Part shown: piece after piece, positions 11,325 to 23,700 of the stretch | How positions within the stretch are numbered: position 1 is the stretch's first letter | Layout: the number at the start of each line of letters is the position of its first letter | Assembly (NCBI GenBank): GCA_051530055.1 | Contig: CM121341.1 | Location: 8,556,001-8,620,000 of the forward strand | Source of the DNA: Neoechinorhynchus agilis | Lineage: Eukaryota; Acanthocephala | Direction of reading: 5' to 3' | Length of the DNA stretch: 64,000 nt | Program-made: the position numbers and the translations under genes | The notes under the pieces: model-generated | The model's database searches: none | The model's input: only the letters and a program-made list of their open reading frames with translations | What the model was told of the DNA's origin: nothing

Positions 11325-12680
11325 ATGGAGAGTCCTGACGCCTTTATTGATGCCTTTATTGACAAATTGGTGGAAACTAAGCAAACTGCAATTAGTGTCG
11401 CGGATCTCACTCCTCCGGACTTTAATCCTTCAACAATGCTCCTCTACATGTACAAAATCAGTTTAACTCACCGATTTCTAAGTTTATTGTCGGACGAATA
11501 CAGCACAAAATTCACTCTGGCTTTAAATACAAAAATCATGAGATGTAGGTTTTATCCATCATGCAATCAGGATTGCAAATATATTCATGGTTGCAAATAC
11601 TTTTTAACAACTCTCAAAGGAGGCTGTACAAAAGGCCGAAAATGTGCATTTGACCACGATCTCAAGTCAGAACACAATCTCCAGGCAGCCAAGTTCCATG
11701 GTGCCGATAAAGTAAAAATCCGAACTCTCAAAAAGATCTTATTTATAACGGATTTTGAGACTGGTCATATGCTTAGATTGTGCGAGGGTTGTACGATGGA
11801 TAAACAGTGCCAGAAAGTTCATGCGTGCTTTTATTTTGTGGCAAGCAATAGTTGCCGATTCGGCCCAAACTGCCATAATCCACACAGTGTGGTAAATTGG
11901 GAGAATAAAGATATTCTCAAGAAACATGGATTTGAATCGGTGTGTGATGACGATATGCTTGCTTATATGAAAGCAATCTACGGTGAACCAAGCTTTCCTG
12001 TCATTGGACCAACAACTCAATTTACAATACTAACATCAGCGAATGCTGAAAAGCTAGCTCAAATGACCCAAAAGTCACTGCCTTCCTCGATTGCTCCTGA
12101 AAATCTAAAATGCACCTTTGCTTTGCGTGTACGAATTCAGGAAATCTTTAATTCATGTCGCGCAGTGAACATGGTCAACATTCTGAGCGGGCAGTATCCC
12201 GTCATGTCAACGACTATTAGTCATCTATTTAACGCCACAATCTCGGACACCGATTACAAGATAACTTCCTTGCGAAGAATCGATTCTCCAGAACTAGCAT
12301 CAAATTTTGCGGGAGTGGAGCACCTTCAATCACAGTGCATATCAGAATACTGGGGATTCTATGGAATTCCATTTCAAGGAATGGTTTTCCGCCTATCAAT
12401 GTATGGATTTTCACTATCAGATGAAAAATCAATATCAAAACAGAAGGACATGATTGCGTTCAGAGCTTCAATGGCTCATGAATACACAACCCCCGGTGAT
12501 AAGGGCCAAAGACGAATGATGGTTGTGCGATGCAAATTGACAGGGCCTCCAAAAGATTTGGACTCAATGGTACCAATAGTCGTGACGAGTGATTTTTATC
12601 CGGAGTTTCTAATCACTTATGGCAAAGAAGAGGACAAAAAGATAAACGAGGAGGACGAAGAGGAGAAGGCCACCGAGTGA
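11325..12680 (+). CDS. CCCH zinc-finger protein with degenerate PARP domain (ZAP/PARP12-like)
   Basis: A 451-residue single-exon protein. Residues 1-70 resemble the winged-helix start of vertebrate ZAP (ZC3HAV1). Four CCCH fingers follow with ligands C74-C80-C84-H88, C90-C101-C107-H111, C153/C156-C162-H166 and C168-C177-C183-H187. Their spacing and intervening helix mirror ZAP fingers 1-4, which bind viral RNA in vertebrates. Residues about 300-433 resemble a PARP catalytic domain (ITSLRRIDSPELAS, then DFYPEFLITYG at the end), but the HGT motif reads FYGI at 345-348 and the second catalytic tyrosine region reads MIAFR, so ADP-ribosyl transfer is probably lost, as in ZAP. There is no WWE domain. 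The acidic tail is low complexity. Start chosen at ATG 11325; an upstream in-frame leucine start is unlikely. AATAAA at 12762. An antiviral role is inference only. Confidence 0.75.
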   Translation: MESPDAFIDAFIDKLVETKQTAISVADLTPPDFNPSTMLLYMYKISLTHRFLSLLSDEYSTKFTLALNTKIMRCRFYPSCNQDCKYIHGCKYFLTTLKGGCTKGRKCAFDHDLKSEHNLQAAKFHGADKVKIRTLKKILFITDFETGHMLRLCEGCTMDKQCQKVHACFYFVASNSCRFGPNCHNPHSVVNWENKDILKKHGFESVCDDDMLAYMKAIYGEPSFPVIGPTTQFTILTSANAEKLAQMTQKSLPSSIAPENLKCTFALRVRIQEIFNSCRAVNMVNILSGQYPVMSTTISHLFNATISDTDYKITSLRRIDSPELASNFAGVEHLQSQCISEYWGFYGIPFQGMVFRLSMYGFSLSDEKSISKQKDMIAFRASMAHEYTTPGDKGQRRMMVVRCKLTGPPKDLDSMVPIVVTSDFYPEFLITYGKEEDKKINEEDEEEKATE

Positions 12681-13051
12681 ATTCGGTGGATGCGCTGTAT
12701 TCGTGTGTTTAGTTCAGATGAAAAATTGTGTTTTTGTAAATGCTTAGCAGTAGGTTTAAAAAATAAATGTCATATATCATTGTCCTCGGAGTAAATTTGA
12801 TTGTACGATGGCAATTCCTGTCCCCGGTGTTATCGATACTCATTTATTTATTTGCGAAATATTTCACAATGTTTTCCTTGCCTCTTCAGTCGCTATCTAA
12901 AATGGAGATGATATAAACAGCATGTCTGGATGCAACTCAGATCCGCGGGTCAGAGTGTAGTTTGATTTGTTGCCTTCCATCGTTGTATTCCCCCGGATGT
13001 GTGGATGTATGCAACGGTAATTTCCTACGTTGCACCGTAGGTATAAACCCG

Positions 13052-15621
13052 TCAAATAGAATTAGACTCCACGAGGGATCTAAAATACATGACAGCAGTC
13101 CAGTTATGCGGGCAATTCGCGTCTCTTAAAATCAGGTCATCGTATGTACGACAGTTCCCTTTGCCTTTACGATACAATGTCGTTGGCTTCCCGAAAAGGA
13201 ACTGTTGCACGACCTGTGGGCTAGATGCCTCAGACCGAATTATATTGCCCGTGAACTGCAGTCGTCTGCGGCGCAAATATTCACTAGGCGGTTGGACTCC
13301 GGCTCTCTTATACAGTGCTTTGTTGGTCACTTTATCTGACCATCTAACCTTGAACGCCGCACGTAAGAGAGATGAATGATTTTGACCCAACTGCCTCGTC
13401 GCCGTTGGTGACAGTGTCCAGGTCTCTGTATTGTAGTAGAGAATGCTCTCAATTAGAGTCCTGAACAGCTGCGAACGGAGTTCATCCGGCAAAGACTAAC
13501 TGTCAAACAGTGGTTTAAGTTGCCCCATTGCTCTTCAAGTTATTGCTCTCCGTCGGCTGACATCCGCACTCACCTTAGGAACGACAGCTCCCAGATTGCT
13601 CAACGCCATTCGGCCCTTCGCCAGAGACTGTATGCGCGACATGTGGAATCGTCAAGAATTCCGTCTTTTTCGAGTTGATAGTCAGACCAATCATACTCGC
13701 CCTCTCCCGCCCTGCAGAACACCTGAAGTTGTGAAAAAGTATTCTGTCAAACCGTCAGCTGTCTTTACGGCGGACCTTGTGTTTTTATATAACGCCATAA
13801 CGGATGTGACAATGATCGGGGGCACTCCATACTCCTTTAGGATACCCCCAATCATCGTTCGATTTACCGAATCGAAAGCACGACGGAAATAAACAAATAC
13901 CAGCGTCACATCCGTTTGATGAATTCGTGCCTCCTCGAGGATCCTCCTCAAAGCCAATATGTGCTCTGTGGTGCCTCGACCTTTCCTGAAGCCGTTCGAT
14001 TCAATTCTTAGAAACGGTTGGAGGATTGGCAGAATTCGGCGTCTCAAAATGCTGCTGAAAAGTTTTGCCGTGTTGGACATCAAGGATATATCTCTGTAGT
14101 CCTCCACCTTTGTCGAGCGGCATTTCTTGGGGATCATTGTTAAATGCGCCGTTTGCCAGATTTGGGGTACTGAGCAACCATTTATTATGCCATTCATTAT
14201 CGGTATGATTTTCTGGCAATAGATTCAAACCTCATTACCTCTGCCATTATCCCATCTGGGCCTGATGCACGTCCCGCACGCATCATTTTCGCCGCAGCGA
14301 TCGCTTCCTTCGTGGGAATCGGTCCAGTGAAGTATGCCTCAGTGCTTGGGACGATTGTGCCTTTTGGAAGTGCAGGACTCACTTCCAAAGACGATAATGG
14401 CGAATTGAGAATTTCCGCAAAATAATTTGCGATTATCTTTTTCTGATATCCGGGGAGGGACCTTCAATCAAAGTTGGCTGTCTTTGGGATCTTCCTGTGA
14501 GAGTGTTTATCGCTCTCCATGCTAAGGAGGTACGAACAAAGCCTTCCTTATATGCGATCCCGCGAACTGCATCTTCCATCGAAGCTTTCTGCTTTTCATT
14601 ATAGGCGTTGGCAAGTTCAAGACTTGCAATGCGAGCCTCAGATCATTTTCCTCTTTTTCTTAGAGTTTTGATCTGCTCAGCCATTGCCATAAATTAACAG
14701 TCCTCCTGCCATATAACCTTTGCAGCTTTTATACGCCTCATTTTTGGGAGGGTTTTCTCGGCCGCTTCGGTCACTGCGTCGCAGATTGACTTGTAATAAA
14801 GATCAATATCCGTTTCAGCAGCTGGCATCGAGCTCGGTTGATTCTCTAGTTCGATATCGAACTCTTTCCTCTTCTCCTCATTAGCGAGGGCGCCATAGAA
14901 CGGACGTGGTGAATGCTGAGGTATATGGAACAACGAGTCACTCATGCTCAACTGACACATCACCAACTTGCATAGAGAATTCTCGACCGAAGCTTTATGC
15001 TGACACGAAGGATTCGGTCAGTTATAATACTGCATAGTGCTGAGTTTCGGAGGCGGGGTGATAAACAAACGCCTACACCTCCATTTCCTCGATTGTCCGC
15101 AGATAGGAAGGATAATGACCAGCCTCCTCCTAAATCCTCCTGATTTACGTCTGTGTCTTACTGGCCTCTTTTGCGCAATTCTTGTAAAACACAAGATCCA
15201 TTCTGGCGTCCCTTCCCAATTTGGTCAGGGTTCCCCTACGCCATTGCGCTCGCAGACTGCTACAATTCAAGGATCCGATTCGTAGTATGCTTCTATTAGG
15301 AATAGCTAAGCCAAAGGGCTCACGGCTGTAAGCGCCACCTGAACAGTCCGTACCCACCACGGTGATAAGCTTCGACTGACGCTTTCATTGCCTCCGGCGA
15401 CAGTTTCGCTCATTTCAACGCTCAAGTCGTCGGCGAGAGCTACGATGCCCTCGCTCTTCCCCGTTGCACTGGTGGATTTTGTTGCTCCCGTTCGCTGCTG
15501 CATCATCAATTGGAGCGGCACACCGACCCCGCGTTGACAGGCTACTATCAGTAGCTGTCTGGCCGCCGGAGCTCCTTCTTTTACGTGACCGACAAGAATC
15601 AGTAACATCAAGTCGGATCAT
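13052..15621 (-). mobile_element. Decayed LINE (non-LTR retrotransposon)
   Basis: Read on the minus strand from right to left. A piece near 15145-15360 has the start of an APE-type endonuclease (RIGSLNCSSLRAQWRRGTL). 14694-14966 resembles the endonuclease-RT linker. 14197-14388 has the RT entry motif (GRASGPDGIMAEV). 13691-14197 has RT blocks including IPKK, NGFRKGRGTTEHI, an AFDSV block and SGVLQGG. 13052-13492 has the post-RT region (NTETWTLSP, then RRRRLQFTGNIIR). The reading frame changes several times, stops interrupt it, and the region between SGVLQGG and the C-terminal part, where the YADD box should be, is missing. Clade is uncertain: it resembles the endonuclease/RT elements of flatworms and arthropods rather than L1. 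Confidence 0.8.
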
Positions 15622-15639
15622 CGTAAAAGAAAGTTAGGG

Positions 15640-16880
15640 ACTTCAAACGGCGTTGATCACGTGACAAAAAATATTCAATGATGTGTGACGACGTAGATCG
15701 TTTCGTTGATGACAAACTAATGGTACGTTTTTAAACGTTGACGAGAGAGAGGACATTCACAAGAGAGAGGAAGTAGTCGAGCGAGAGGACGTTGACGAGC
15801 TCCTCCATTTCCTCGATTGTCCGCAGATCCGGATGTAAATGGCCTCAAGAATCATTCTTCTCAGATCGGGTTCGCTGGATAAGAATGCCGCTTTTTCCAA
15901 ATTCACCTTGTGCTACGGTAACGAGTTTGTACATTCGTTGACAATAGTCTGACCGTTGTTGCGGAGTGGCGTAACTAAAGCGCTACATCGAGGGTGCATA
16001 CCAAACGTGCGCAATGTCTACGGAAGAATGCATTGAAAATATTTTGCATTTCCTCAATTTTTTACAATTGGGAATTACATCATCGTCACACGTAATGGCG
16101 TTGGGGTTACTTGGTTTTTTCGATTTACGTCATTTGTGGGTTATGGGTTTTTTCCATCGATGCTGCAATCGCGGCAATGACACGTTCGACTCTTATTCCC
16201 AGAATTAAAATATAATTTTCTCCGATTACAAAAATATATGGATGTTTTCTACTCTTAATTCGTATTTATGCATTTAATACTCTGTTTTTGTTGACGAACA
16301 CAAGGTTTTTCAACACAAACAGTTCGAAATGTAATGATCAAAAGGACGAAGGCAGTACGCTTCAACCCACGGATTGTCGTTGTTGATTCAACAACTTTTT
16401 AGGCAGTCTCGGATTCTTCCGTGGTCAAGTGATTTTTCTTTATCAAGCGTCATTGTTAGTTTTTCTAAACATCTTGATATGCAGATGATTGAGTTCGTGT
16501 TTGTAGAAGATGACGAGGTTGAGTTCATGAAACATTGGAAGCTTTGTTGCTTTTGCGAAACGCAAAAACTTTTGTCGGTAGTGTGGAGCGTCTCTAGGAT
16601 GTTCCACTGAGTTTGGTATTCGATACGTGACGTCATGATTGCAGAACTGCGTTGTGATTCTTACGTAATTTTCTGAGCATGATGTCTATTTTGATTTTCC
16701 GTGTTGATTGAAAACAATTTATTTGTTCTTAATCGGAAAATGAAGATTTATGGTAAACATGGGAGCTTCTCTCTAGTGTGATCCTAATTTTGGATAATAC
16801 TGTTGATGTTTAGAAGTCCTCACAAGGTCAAGGGTTCACTAGAGCCGTTGTTTCAACCTCCTTGGCTTCATCCTTAATTT
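15640..16880. other. Intergenic, no recognisable gene
   Basis: No gene recognised. A short phrase (CATTTCCTCGATTGTCCGCA) near 15805 repeats one at about 15082 in the LINE region, so the LINE flank may extend to about 15840. Reading frames near 16014 and 16374 have no recognisable features. Confidence 0.45.
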
Positions 16881-16889
16881 CCTTTAAGT

Positions 16890-18290
16890 TTTCTCGCCCG
16901 AAAAGGTCCGCAGAACGTCTCTAATAAAACGTTGTTTACCGGGTTGAAGACTTGTAAACAACAAATTTATTTTCGATACGTTCTCTGCTGGGATGATGAC
17001 TTCCAAATAACACCTCCCAAGTAAGAATTTTCTTTTGCAATCTATAAAAGTTAAAAGCGGAATAACATCTTTATCCTCCATTAGAAGTGTTGTCTAGAGG
17101 TCTAACCAGGTAAAGAGTTTATTAGAGACGTTCTCTGCTGGGATGAAGACTTCTAAATAACACTTCCAAAGTTAGAATTGTTTTCTTTTCCAATCTATAA
17201 AAGTTAAAAGCGGAGGAACATCTTTATCCTCCATTTGAATTGTTGTCTAGAGGTCTAACCAGGTAAAGAGTTTATTAGAGACGTTCTTTACCGGGTTGAA
17301 GACTTCTAAATAACACTTCCAAAGTTAGAATTGTTTTCTTTTCCAATCTATAAAGTTTCAAGCGGAGGAACATCTTTATCCTCCATTTGAATTGTTGTCT
17401 AGAGGTCTAACCAGGTAAAGAGTTTATTAGAGACGTTCTTTACCGGGTTGAAGACTTCTAAATAACACTTCCAAAGTTAGAATTGTTTTCTTTTCCAATC
17501 TATAAAAGTTACAAGCGGAGGAACATCTTTATCCTCCATTTGAATTGTTGTCTAGAGGTCTAACCAGGTAAAGAGTTTATTAGGGGCGTTCTTTACCGGG
17601 TTGAAGACTTCTAAATAACACTTCCAAAGTTAGAATTGTTTTCTTTTCCAATTGATGAGTTCCAAGCGGAGGAACATCTTTATCCTCCATTAGAAGTGTT
17701 GTTTAGAAGTCTTTTACCCGGTAAAGAGTTTATTAGAGACGTTCTCTGCTGGGATGAAGACTTCTAAATAACACTTCCCAAGTTAGAATTGTTTTCTTTT
17801 CCAATCTATAAAATTTGCAAACGGAGGAACATCTTTATCTTCCATTAGAAATGTTGTTTAAAAGTCTTTAACCCGGTAAAGAGTTTATTAGAGACATTCT
17901 TTACCGGGTTGGAGACTTCTAAATAACACTTCCAAAGTTAGAATTGTTTTCTTTTCCAATTGATGAGTTCCAAGCGAAGGAACGTTTTTATCCTCCATTA
18001 GAAGTGTTGTTTAGAAGTCATTTACCCGGTAAAGAGTTTATTAGAGACGTTCTCTGCTGGGATGAAGACTTCTAAATGACACTTTCAAAGTTAGAATTGT
18101 TTTCCTTTCCAATCTATAAAAGTTAAAAGCGGAGGAACATCTTTATCCTCCATTAGAAGTGTTGTTTAGAAGTCTTTAACCATGTAAAGAGTTTATTAGA
18201 GACGTTCTTTACCGTGTTGAAGACTTATAAATGACACTTTCAAAGTTAGAATTGTTTTCTTTTGCAATCTATAAAAGTTCAAAGCTTAGG
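16890..18290. repeat. Tandem array, ~155 bp unit, about 8 copies
   Basis: Units share TTTACCGGGTTGAAGACTTC, TCTATAAAAGTT and CATCTTTATCCTCCATT; the last recurs at about 17074, 17228, 17379, 17534, 17683, 17837, 17990 and 18148. The array ends about 200 bp before the SRRT start codon. Unit-like sequence also occurs singly near 37400-37450 beside PLE debris, which suggests the unit came from a PLE-linked terminal sequence. Confidence 0.9.
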
Positions 18291-18400
18291 GAAGTTTTGC
18301 GTACCTCGTCGGGTTCATCCTAGGTTTGTTTGCAAGTTTTCAAACTTCAAACAAACTGACGATGAAGCTCAGGAGGTTTGCAGAACGTCTTTTGAAGACT
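18290..18400. repeat. Fold-back with a PLE-linked GCAGAACGTCT motif
   Basis: GTACCTCGTCGGGTTCATCC is followed about 50 bases later by its rough inverse (GATGAAGCTCAGGAGGTTTG) and then GCAGAACGTCTTTTGAAGAC. The same motif group is found on the minus strand at 37448-37492 and in part near 16900. It borders the 155-bp array. Confidence 0.55.
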
Positions 18401-18490
18401 TGTAAACAACAAATCTCATATCATATAGCCCGGTTTCTGGTATGAAAAATCGAGCACTTTATTCCTGACGAGTTTCGTAGATTATAGAAA

Positions 18491-20365
18491 ATGTCAGATT
18501 ATGGTGGAGACATGGATGGATCTTCGCACAACAACAACCGACGTAGAGATCGGTACAGTTCTCGTGGAGGTGGTCACGGCGATTGGCATCGTCGTGGGGA
18601 GCGCCGTCGCAGCAGCCGTAGTCCACCAACAGGATTCCGTGGTCGTGGCGGCGGTGGCGGTCAATCTCGTTTCCATCGTGCTCCTCGAGACTGGGATTCG
18701 ATTGAAAACGCTGAGTACAACCGTTTCGCTGGTGGATTCATTGATCCAGCATCTTCGTCGTTGTCAAGTGCGCCATGCACTCAGCCTCCGGAGAAGTCCT
18801 TTAAGGAATACGTGATGGGTGAACCAGAAGACGTTAGTGGAGAAGAAGCCGTTAAGGGATATGCCGATTATCAGCGAACGTTCCGTCGGGAACAGATTGA
18901 GACTTTTTTTGATAGACACAAGGACGAGCAGTGGTTTCGCGATCGATATGATTCCCAAAAAGTTGAAGCGGCAAATAAAGAGATGATGCGAGTGTTTGAG
19001 TTGCGAGCTAGAGCATTGGAGGAAGTGTGTAAGGATGCGAACATTCCTGCAGTTGAGAGTGAAAGTCAGGATGACTTGATGGAGTTTTTGGATCGCGTAG
19101 TGGGTAGGATGGAAGAGTTGGAGCATAGAGAGTCCACTAATCGTGGGATCCTCGGCAGTGGAGGTGGTGGTGGTTTACATGGTTCTTGTTCAATAAAAAA
19201 CGGCGATGATCAGAACCAAGAAGAAGAAGAGGAAGAGGAAGGTGAGATTGACAATGCTGGTGGTAGTGGAGATGATCATCACATGGTGCCGGATTATCAG
19301 AAGTTCCAATCAATTTTCATCCGGAGTGTGCCTATGGGCACAACTAGGGAAGACTTGGAAAAGTACTGTTCAAAACATAAGGGATTTCAGCGGGTTGCTT
19401 TAAGTGATCCTACTCCCGATCGGAGATTCACCCGTCGTGCGTGGATCACATTTGATGAGTCCACGAACGTTAAGGAACTCGTAGATGAGTGGAGTTCGGA
19501 TAGAAGTCAAGGTTTCGAAGGCGTTAGTATGAACTATGACATCTCTAGACGAGTCAAAGCTGTCAATGGTCAACTCGATAGTGCTGATGCCATTGAGAAA
19601 CATTTGGGTATTGCTTCACGTCTGATTAAACAGATGGATTCAAAGTGGTCTCTCTATGTGGACAAACCGAATCCTTTTATAAAATCTGGACAAGAGAATG
19701 GGAAAGTGCGACTCGATTCGTTGATTGTGTACCTCCGCGTTGTTTACTCGATCGATTTCTATAATGGAGTTCAGTATCAGTCAGAGCATCAAATGCCCGT
19801 TCGATGTGGAATAGTTCATCTTCGTGGTGGTGGTGGTGGTGGTGGAGGAGGCAGTGATGATGATCCAAGTGACCTGGACGATAAGCTCATGGCTCTTTGG
19901 GATCAAAAGGAACGTTTAACCGACGAAGAGGTTGCTAGTATCGGTCTTAAGAAGGAGGAAGATGAAGTTGAGCGGTTTATGAGTGCGAATTGTGAGAAGA
20001 TCGCAGACGATAAGTGGTTGTGTCCTTTGAGTGGCAAAAAGTTCAAAGCTCCTGATTTTGTTAGGAAACATTTGATAAACAAACACTCCGAGAAACTCGA
20101 GGACGTTCGACGAGAATGCCGCCTCTTCAATGCGTACCTATACGATGCTAAGCGACCGCAGTTGCCACCTTTTAAGCGGCGATTGGTCCCTAAGATTCAG
20201 AAAAGACCTCTGTCACCTGGACCGACACCCATTTATACGCCTCCAGGGAAACGGAATCAGAGAATGGATCCTCCTCTTCCCTCTCAGAAACTGGAAAACC
20301 TATGGGACGACCGAGAAGTTATTCAATACGACGCAAACGCTTACGCTGAATCGGATGCCAAGTGA
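18491..20365 (+). CDS. SRRT: SRRT/ARS2 homologue (Serrate RNA effector)
   Basis: A 624-residue intronless protein that links the nuclear cap-binding complex to RNA processing, export or decay. Residues 1-65 are rich in R, S and G. Residues 100-160 carry the ARS2 N-terminal block (KSFKEYV, then FRREQIETFFDRHKDEQWFR). An acidic run is at 243-252. An RRM-like domain lies around 273-325 (SIFIRSVP, then GFQRVALSDPTPDRRF, then RRAWITFDE). VYLRVVYSIDFYN and MPVRCGIVHLRG match the core, followed by a run of ten glycines encoded by GGT repeats. A C2H2 finger is at about 505-540 (WLCPLSGKKFKAPDFVRKH), then DAKRPQLP. It is shorter than human ARS2 (~870 aa), mostly in the charged middle. It lies between two tandem arrays and points toward EF-1 alpha. 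Confidence 0.92.
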   Translation: MSDYGGDMDGSSHNNNRRRDRYSSRGGGHGDWHRRGERRRSSRSPPTGFRGRGGGGGQSRFHRAPRDWDSIENAEYNRFAGGFIDPASSSLSSAPCTQPPEKSFKEYVMGEPEDVSGEEAVKGYADYQRTFRREQIETFFDRHKDEQWFRDRYDSQKVEAANKEMMRVFELRARALEEVCKDANIPAVESESQDDLMEFLDRVVGRMEELEHRESTNRGILGSGGGGGLHGSCSIKNGDDQNQEEEEEEEGEIDNAGGSGDDHHMVPDYQKFQSIFIRSVPMGTTREDLEKYCSKHKGFQRVALSDPTPDRRFTRRAWITFDESTNVKELVDEWSSDRSQGFEGVSMNYDISRRVKAVNGQLDSADAIEKHLGIASRLIKQMDSKWSLYVDKPNPFIKSGQENGKVRLDSLIVYLRVVYSIDFYNGVQYQSEHQMPVRCGIVHLRGGGGGGGGGSDDDPSDLDDKLMALWDQKERLTDEEVASIGLKKEEDEVERFMSANCEKIADDKWLCPLSGKKFKAPDFVRKHLINKHSEKLEDVRRECRLFNAYLYDAKRPQLPPFKRRLVPKIQKRPLSPGPTPIYTPPGKRNQRMDPPLPSQKLENLWDDREVIQYDANAYAESDAK

Positions 20366-20750
20366 AATGAATTCGTCGTGTGCGCATGGCGGCTTAGTTT
20401 TTCAACTCAAAATGGTGCCCGATTGTCCCATTTTCTCTCTTTCCCTCGATCTATAGTGAAAGCGCCTTCAGTTCCAAGCAGCAATGGCTGATTTTGGTAG
20501 TTAGGGGCGCTACAAAAAGAGAGGACGCACTTTACGTTTTTCATTCGTTAGACCTGCGTCCTACACACATATTTTAATATGCTCTCTTGATATTGTTGCC
20601 TTCATTATGCAATAGCCTTGAAAATGACATAAATTATCGTCTAGCTTTTTCCCGTCGTTCTCTCTTTCTCAACCTAAGCCCTTTTATCTCTATAAAACAT
20701 ATGATCGTACAGCTTAACATCGTTCTTACCCGTCCATTTAGAGAATATAC
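20366..20750 (+). other. SRRT 3' region
   Basis: Likely 3' untranslated sequence and short spacer before the satellite. No other gene is visible. Confidence 0.4.
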
Positions 20751-23700
20751 CGAGTTTTTTCGTCCTAAAAAACCTCCGATGCGTCCTGAGAGTTCACTTT
20801 TTAATTGTACGCCTCTTCTTTTTGCTTTATTTACTTTTCTCTCTCCCCACCTGAGCCCTTTATCTCTATAAAACTTCTTTTCAATAGGAAGAACCTTTGA
20901 ATTGTTCCTAAAAAATCGTAAATTCGTCTATTTAGAGAAAATACCGAGTTTTCGTCCTAAAAACCCTCTGATGCGTCCTGAGAGTTCACTTTTTAATTGT
21001 ACGTCTCTTCTTTTTGCTTTATTTACTTTTCTCTCTAACCACCTGAGCCCTTTTATCTCTATAAAACTTCTTTTCAATAGGAAGAACCTTTGAATTGTTC
21101 CTAAAAATCGTAAATTCGTCCATTTAGAGAAAATACCGAGTTTTTTCGTCCTAAAAAAACTTAATGCGTCCTGAGAGTTCACTTTTTAATTGTACGTCTC
21201 TTCTTTTTACTTTATTTACTTTTCTCTCTCCCCACCTGAGCCCTTTTATCTCTATAAAACTTCTTTTCAATAGGAAGAACCTTTGAATTGTTCCTAAAAA
21301 ATCGTAAATTCGTTCATTTAGAGCAAATACCGAGTTTTTTCGTCCTAAAAAAACCCTCCGATGCGTCCTGAGAGTTCACTTTTTAATTGTACGTCTCTTC
21401 TTTTTCCTTTATTTACTTTTCTCTCTCCCCACCTGAGCCCTTCTATCTCTATAAAACTTCTTTTCAATAGGAAGAACCTTTGAATTGTTCCTAAAAATCG
21501 TAAATTCGTCCATTTAAGAGAAAATACCGAGTTTTTCGTCCTAAAAACACTCTGATGCGTTCTGAGAGTTCACTTTTTAATTATACGTCTCTTCTTTTTG
21601 CTTTATTTACTTTTCTCTCTCCCCACTTGAGCCCTTTTATCTCTATAAAACTTCTTTTCAATAGGAAGAACCTTTGAATTGTTCCTAAAAAATCGTAAAT
21701 TCGTCCATTTAGAGAAAATACCGAGTTTTTCATCCTAAAAAAACTTAATGCGTCCTGAGAGTTCACTTTTTAATTGTACGTCTCTTCTTTTTACTTTATT
21801 TACTTTTCTCTCTCCCCACCTGAGCCCTTTTATCTCTATAAAACTTCTTTTCAATAGGAAGAACCTTTGAATTGTTCCTAAAAAATCGTAAATTCGTTCA
21901 TTTAGAGCAAATACCGAGTTTTTTCGTCCTAAAAACCTCCGATGCGTTCTGAGAGTTCACTTTTTAATTGTACGTCTCTTCTTTTTGCTTTATTTACTTT
22001 TCTCTCTCCCCACTTGAGCCCTTTTATCTCTATAAAACTTCTTTTCAATAGGAAGAACCTTTGAATTGTTCCTAAAAATCGTAAATTCGTCCATTTAGAG
22101 CAAATACCGAGTTTTTTCGTCCTAAAAAAACCTCCGATGCGTTCTGAGAGTTCACTTTTTAATTGTACGTCTCTTCTTTTTGCTTTATTTACTTTTCTCT
22201 CTCCCCACTGAGCCCTTTTATCTCTATAAAACTTCTTTTCAATAGGAAGAACCTTTGAATTGTTCCTAAAAATCGTAAATTCGTCCATTTTAAGAAAAAT
22301 ACCGAGTTTTTTCGTCCTAAAAACACTCTGATGCGTTCTGAGAGTTCACTTTTTAATTGTACGTCTCTGCTTTTTGCTTTATTTACTTTTCTCTCTAACC
22401 ACCTGAGCCCTTTTATCTCTATAAAACTTCTTTTCAATAGGAAGAACCTTTGAATTGTTCCTAAAAAATCGTAAATTCGTCTATTTAGAGCAAATACCGA
22501 GTTTTTTCGTCCTAAAAACACTCTGATGCGTTCTGAGAGTTCACTTTTTAATTGTACGTCTCTTCTTTTTGCTTTATTTACTTTTCTCTCTCCCCACTTG
22601 AGCCCTTTTATCTCTATAAAACTTCTTTTCAATAGGAAGAACCTTTGAATTGTTCCTAAAAATCGTAAATTCGTCCATTTAGAGAAAATACCGAGTTTTT
22701 TCATCCTAAAAAAACCCTCCGATGCGTCCTGAGAGTTCACTTTTTAATTGTACGTCTCTTCTTTTTGCTTTATTTACTTTTCTCTCTCCCCACCTGAGCC
22801 CTTTTATCTCTATAAAACTTCTTTTCAATAGGAAGAACCTTTGAATTGTTCCGAAAAAATCGTAAATTCGTCCATTTAGAGAAAATACCGAGTTTTTTCA
22901 TCCTAAAAAAACCCTCTGATGCGTCCTGAGAGTTCACTTTTTAATTGTACGTCTCTTCTTTTTCCTTTATTTACTTTTCTCTCTCCCCACCTGAGCTTTT
23001 TTATCTCTATAAAACTTCTTTTCAATAGGAAGAACCTTTGAATTGTTCCTAAAAATCGTAAATTCGTCCATTTAGAGCAAATACCGAGTTTTTTCATCCT
23101 AAAAAAACCCTCTGATGCGTCCTGAGAGTTCACTTTTTAATTGTACGTCTCTTCTTTTTCCTTTATTTACTTTTCTCTCTCCCCACCTGAGCCCTTCTAT
23201 CTCTATAAAACTTCTTTTCAATAGGAAGAACCTTTGAATTGTTCCTAAAAAATCGTAAATTCGTCCATTTAGAGAAAATACCTAGTTTTTTCGTCCTAAA
23301 AACCCTCTGATGCGTCCTGAGAGTTCACTTTTTAATAATACGTCTCTTCTTTTTGCTTTATTTACTTTTCTCTCTCCCCACCTGAGCCCTTTTATCTCTA
23401 TAAAACTTCTTTTCAATAGGAAGAACCTTTGAATTGTTCCTAAAAATCGTAAATTCGTCCATTTAGAGAAAATACCGAGTTTTTTCGTCCTAAAAACCCT
23501 CTGATGCGTCCTGAGAGTTCACTTTTTAATTGTACGTCTCTTCTTTTTGCTTTATTTACTTTTCTCTCTCCCCACCTGAGCCCTTCTATCTCTATAAAAC
23601 TTCTTTTCAATAGGAAGAACCTTTGAATTGTTCCTAAAAATCGTAAATTCGTCCATTTAGAGAAAATACCGAGTTTTTCATCCTAAAAACCCTCCGATGC

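Noticed and set aside
13089-13892. Plus-strand frames across the LINE
   Set aside because: Shadows of the minus-strand LINE coding pieces.
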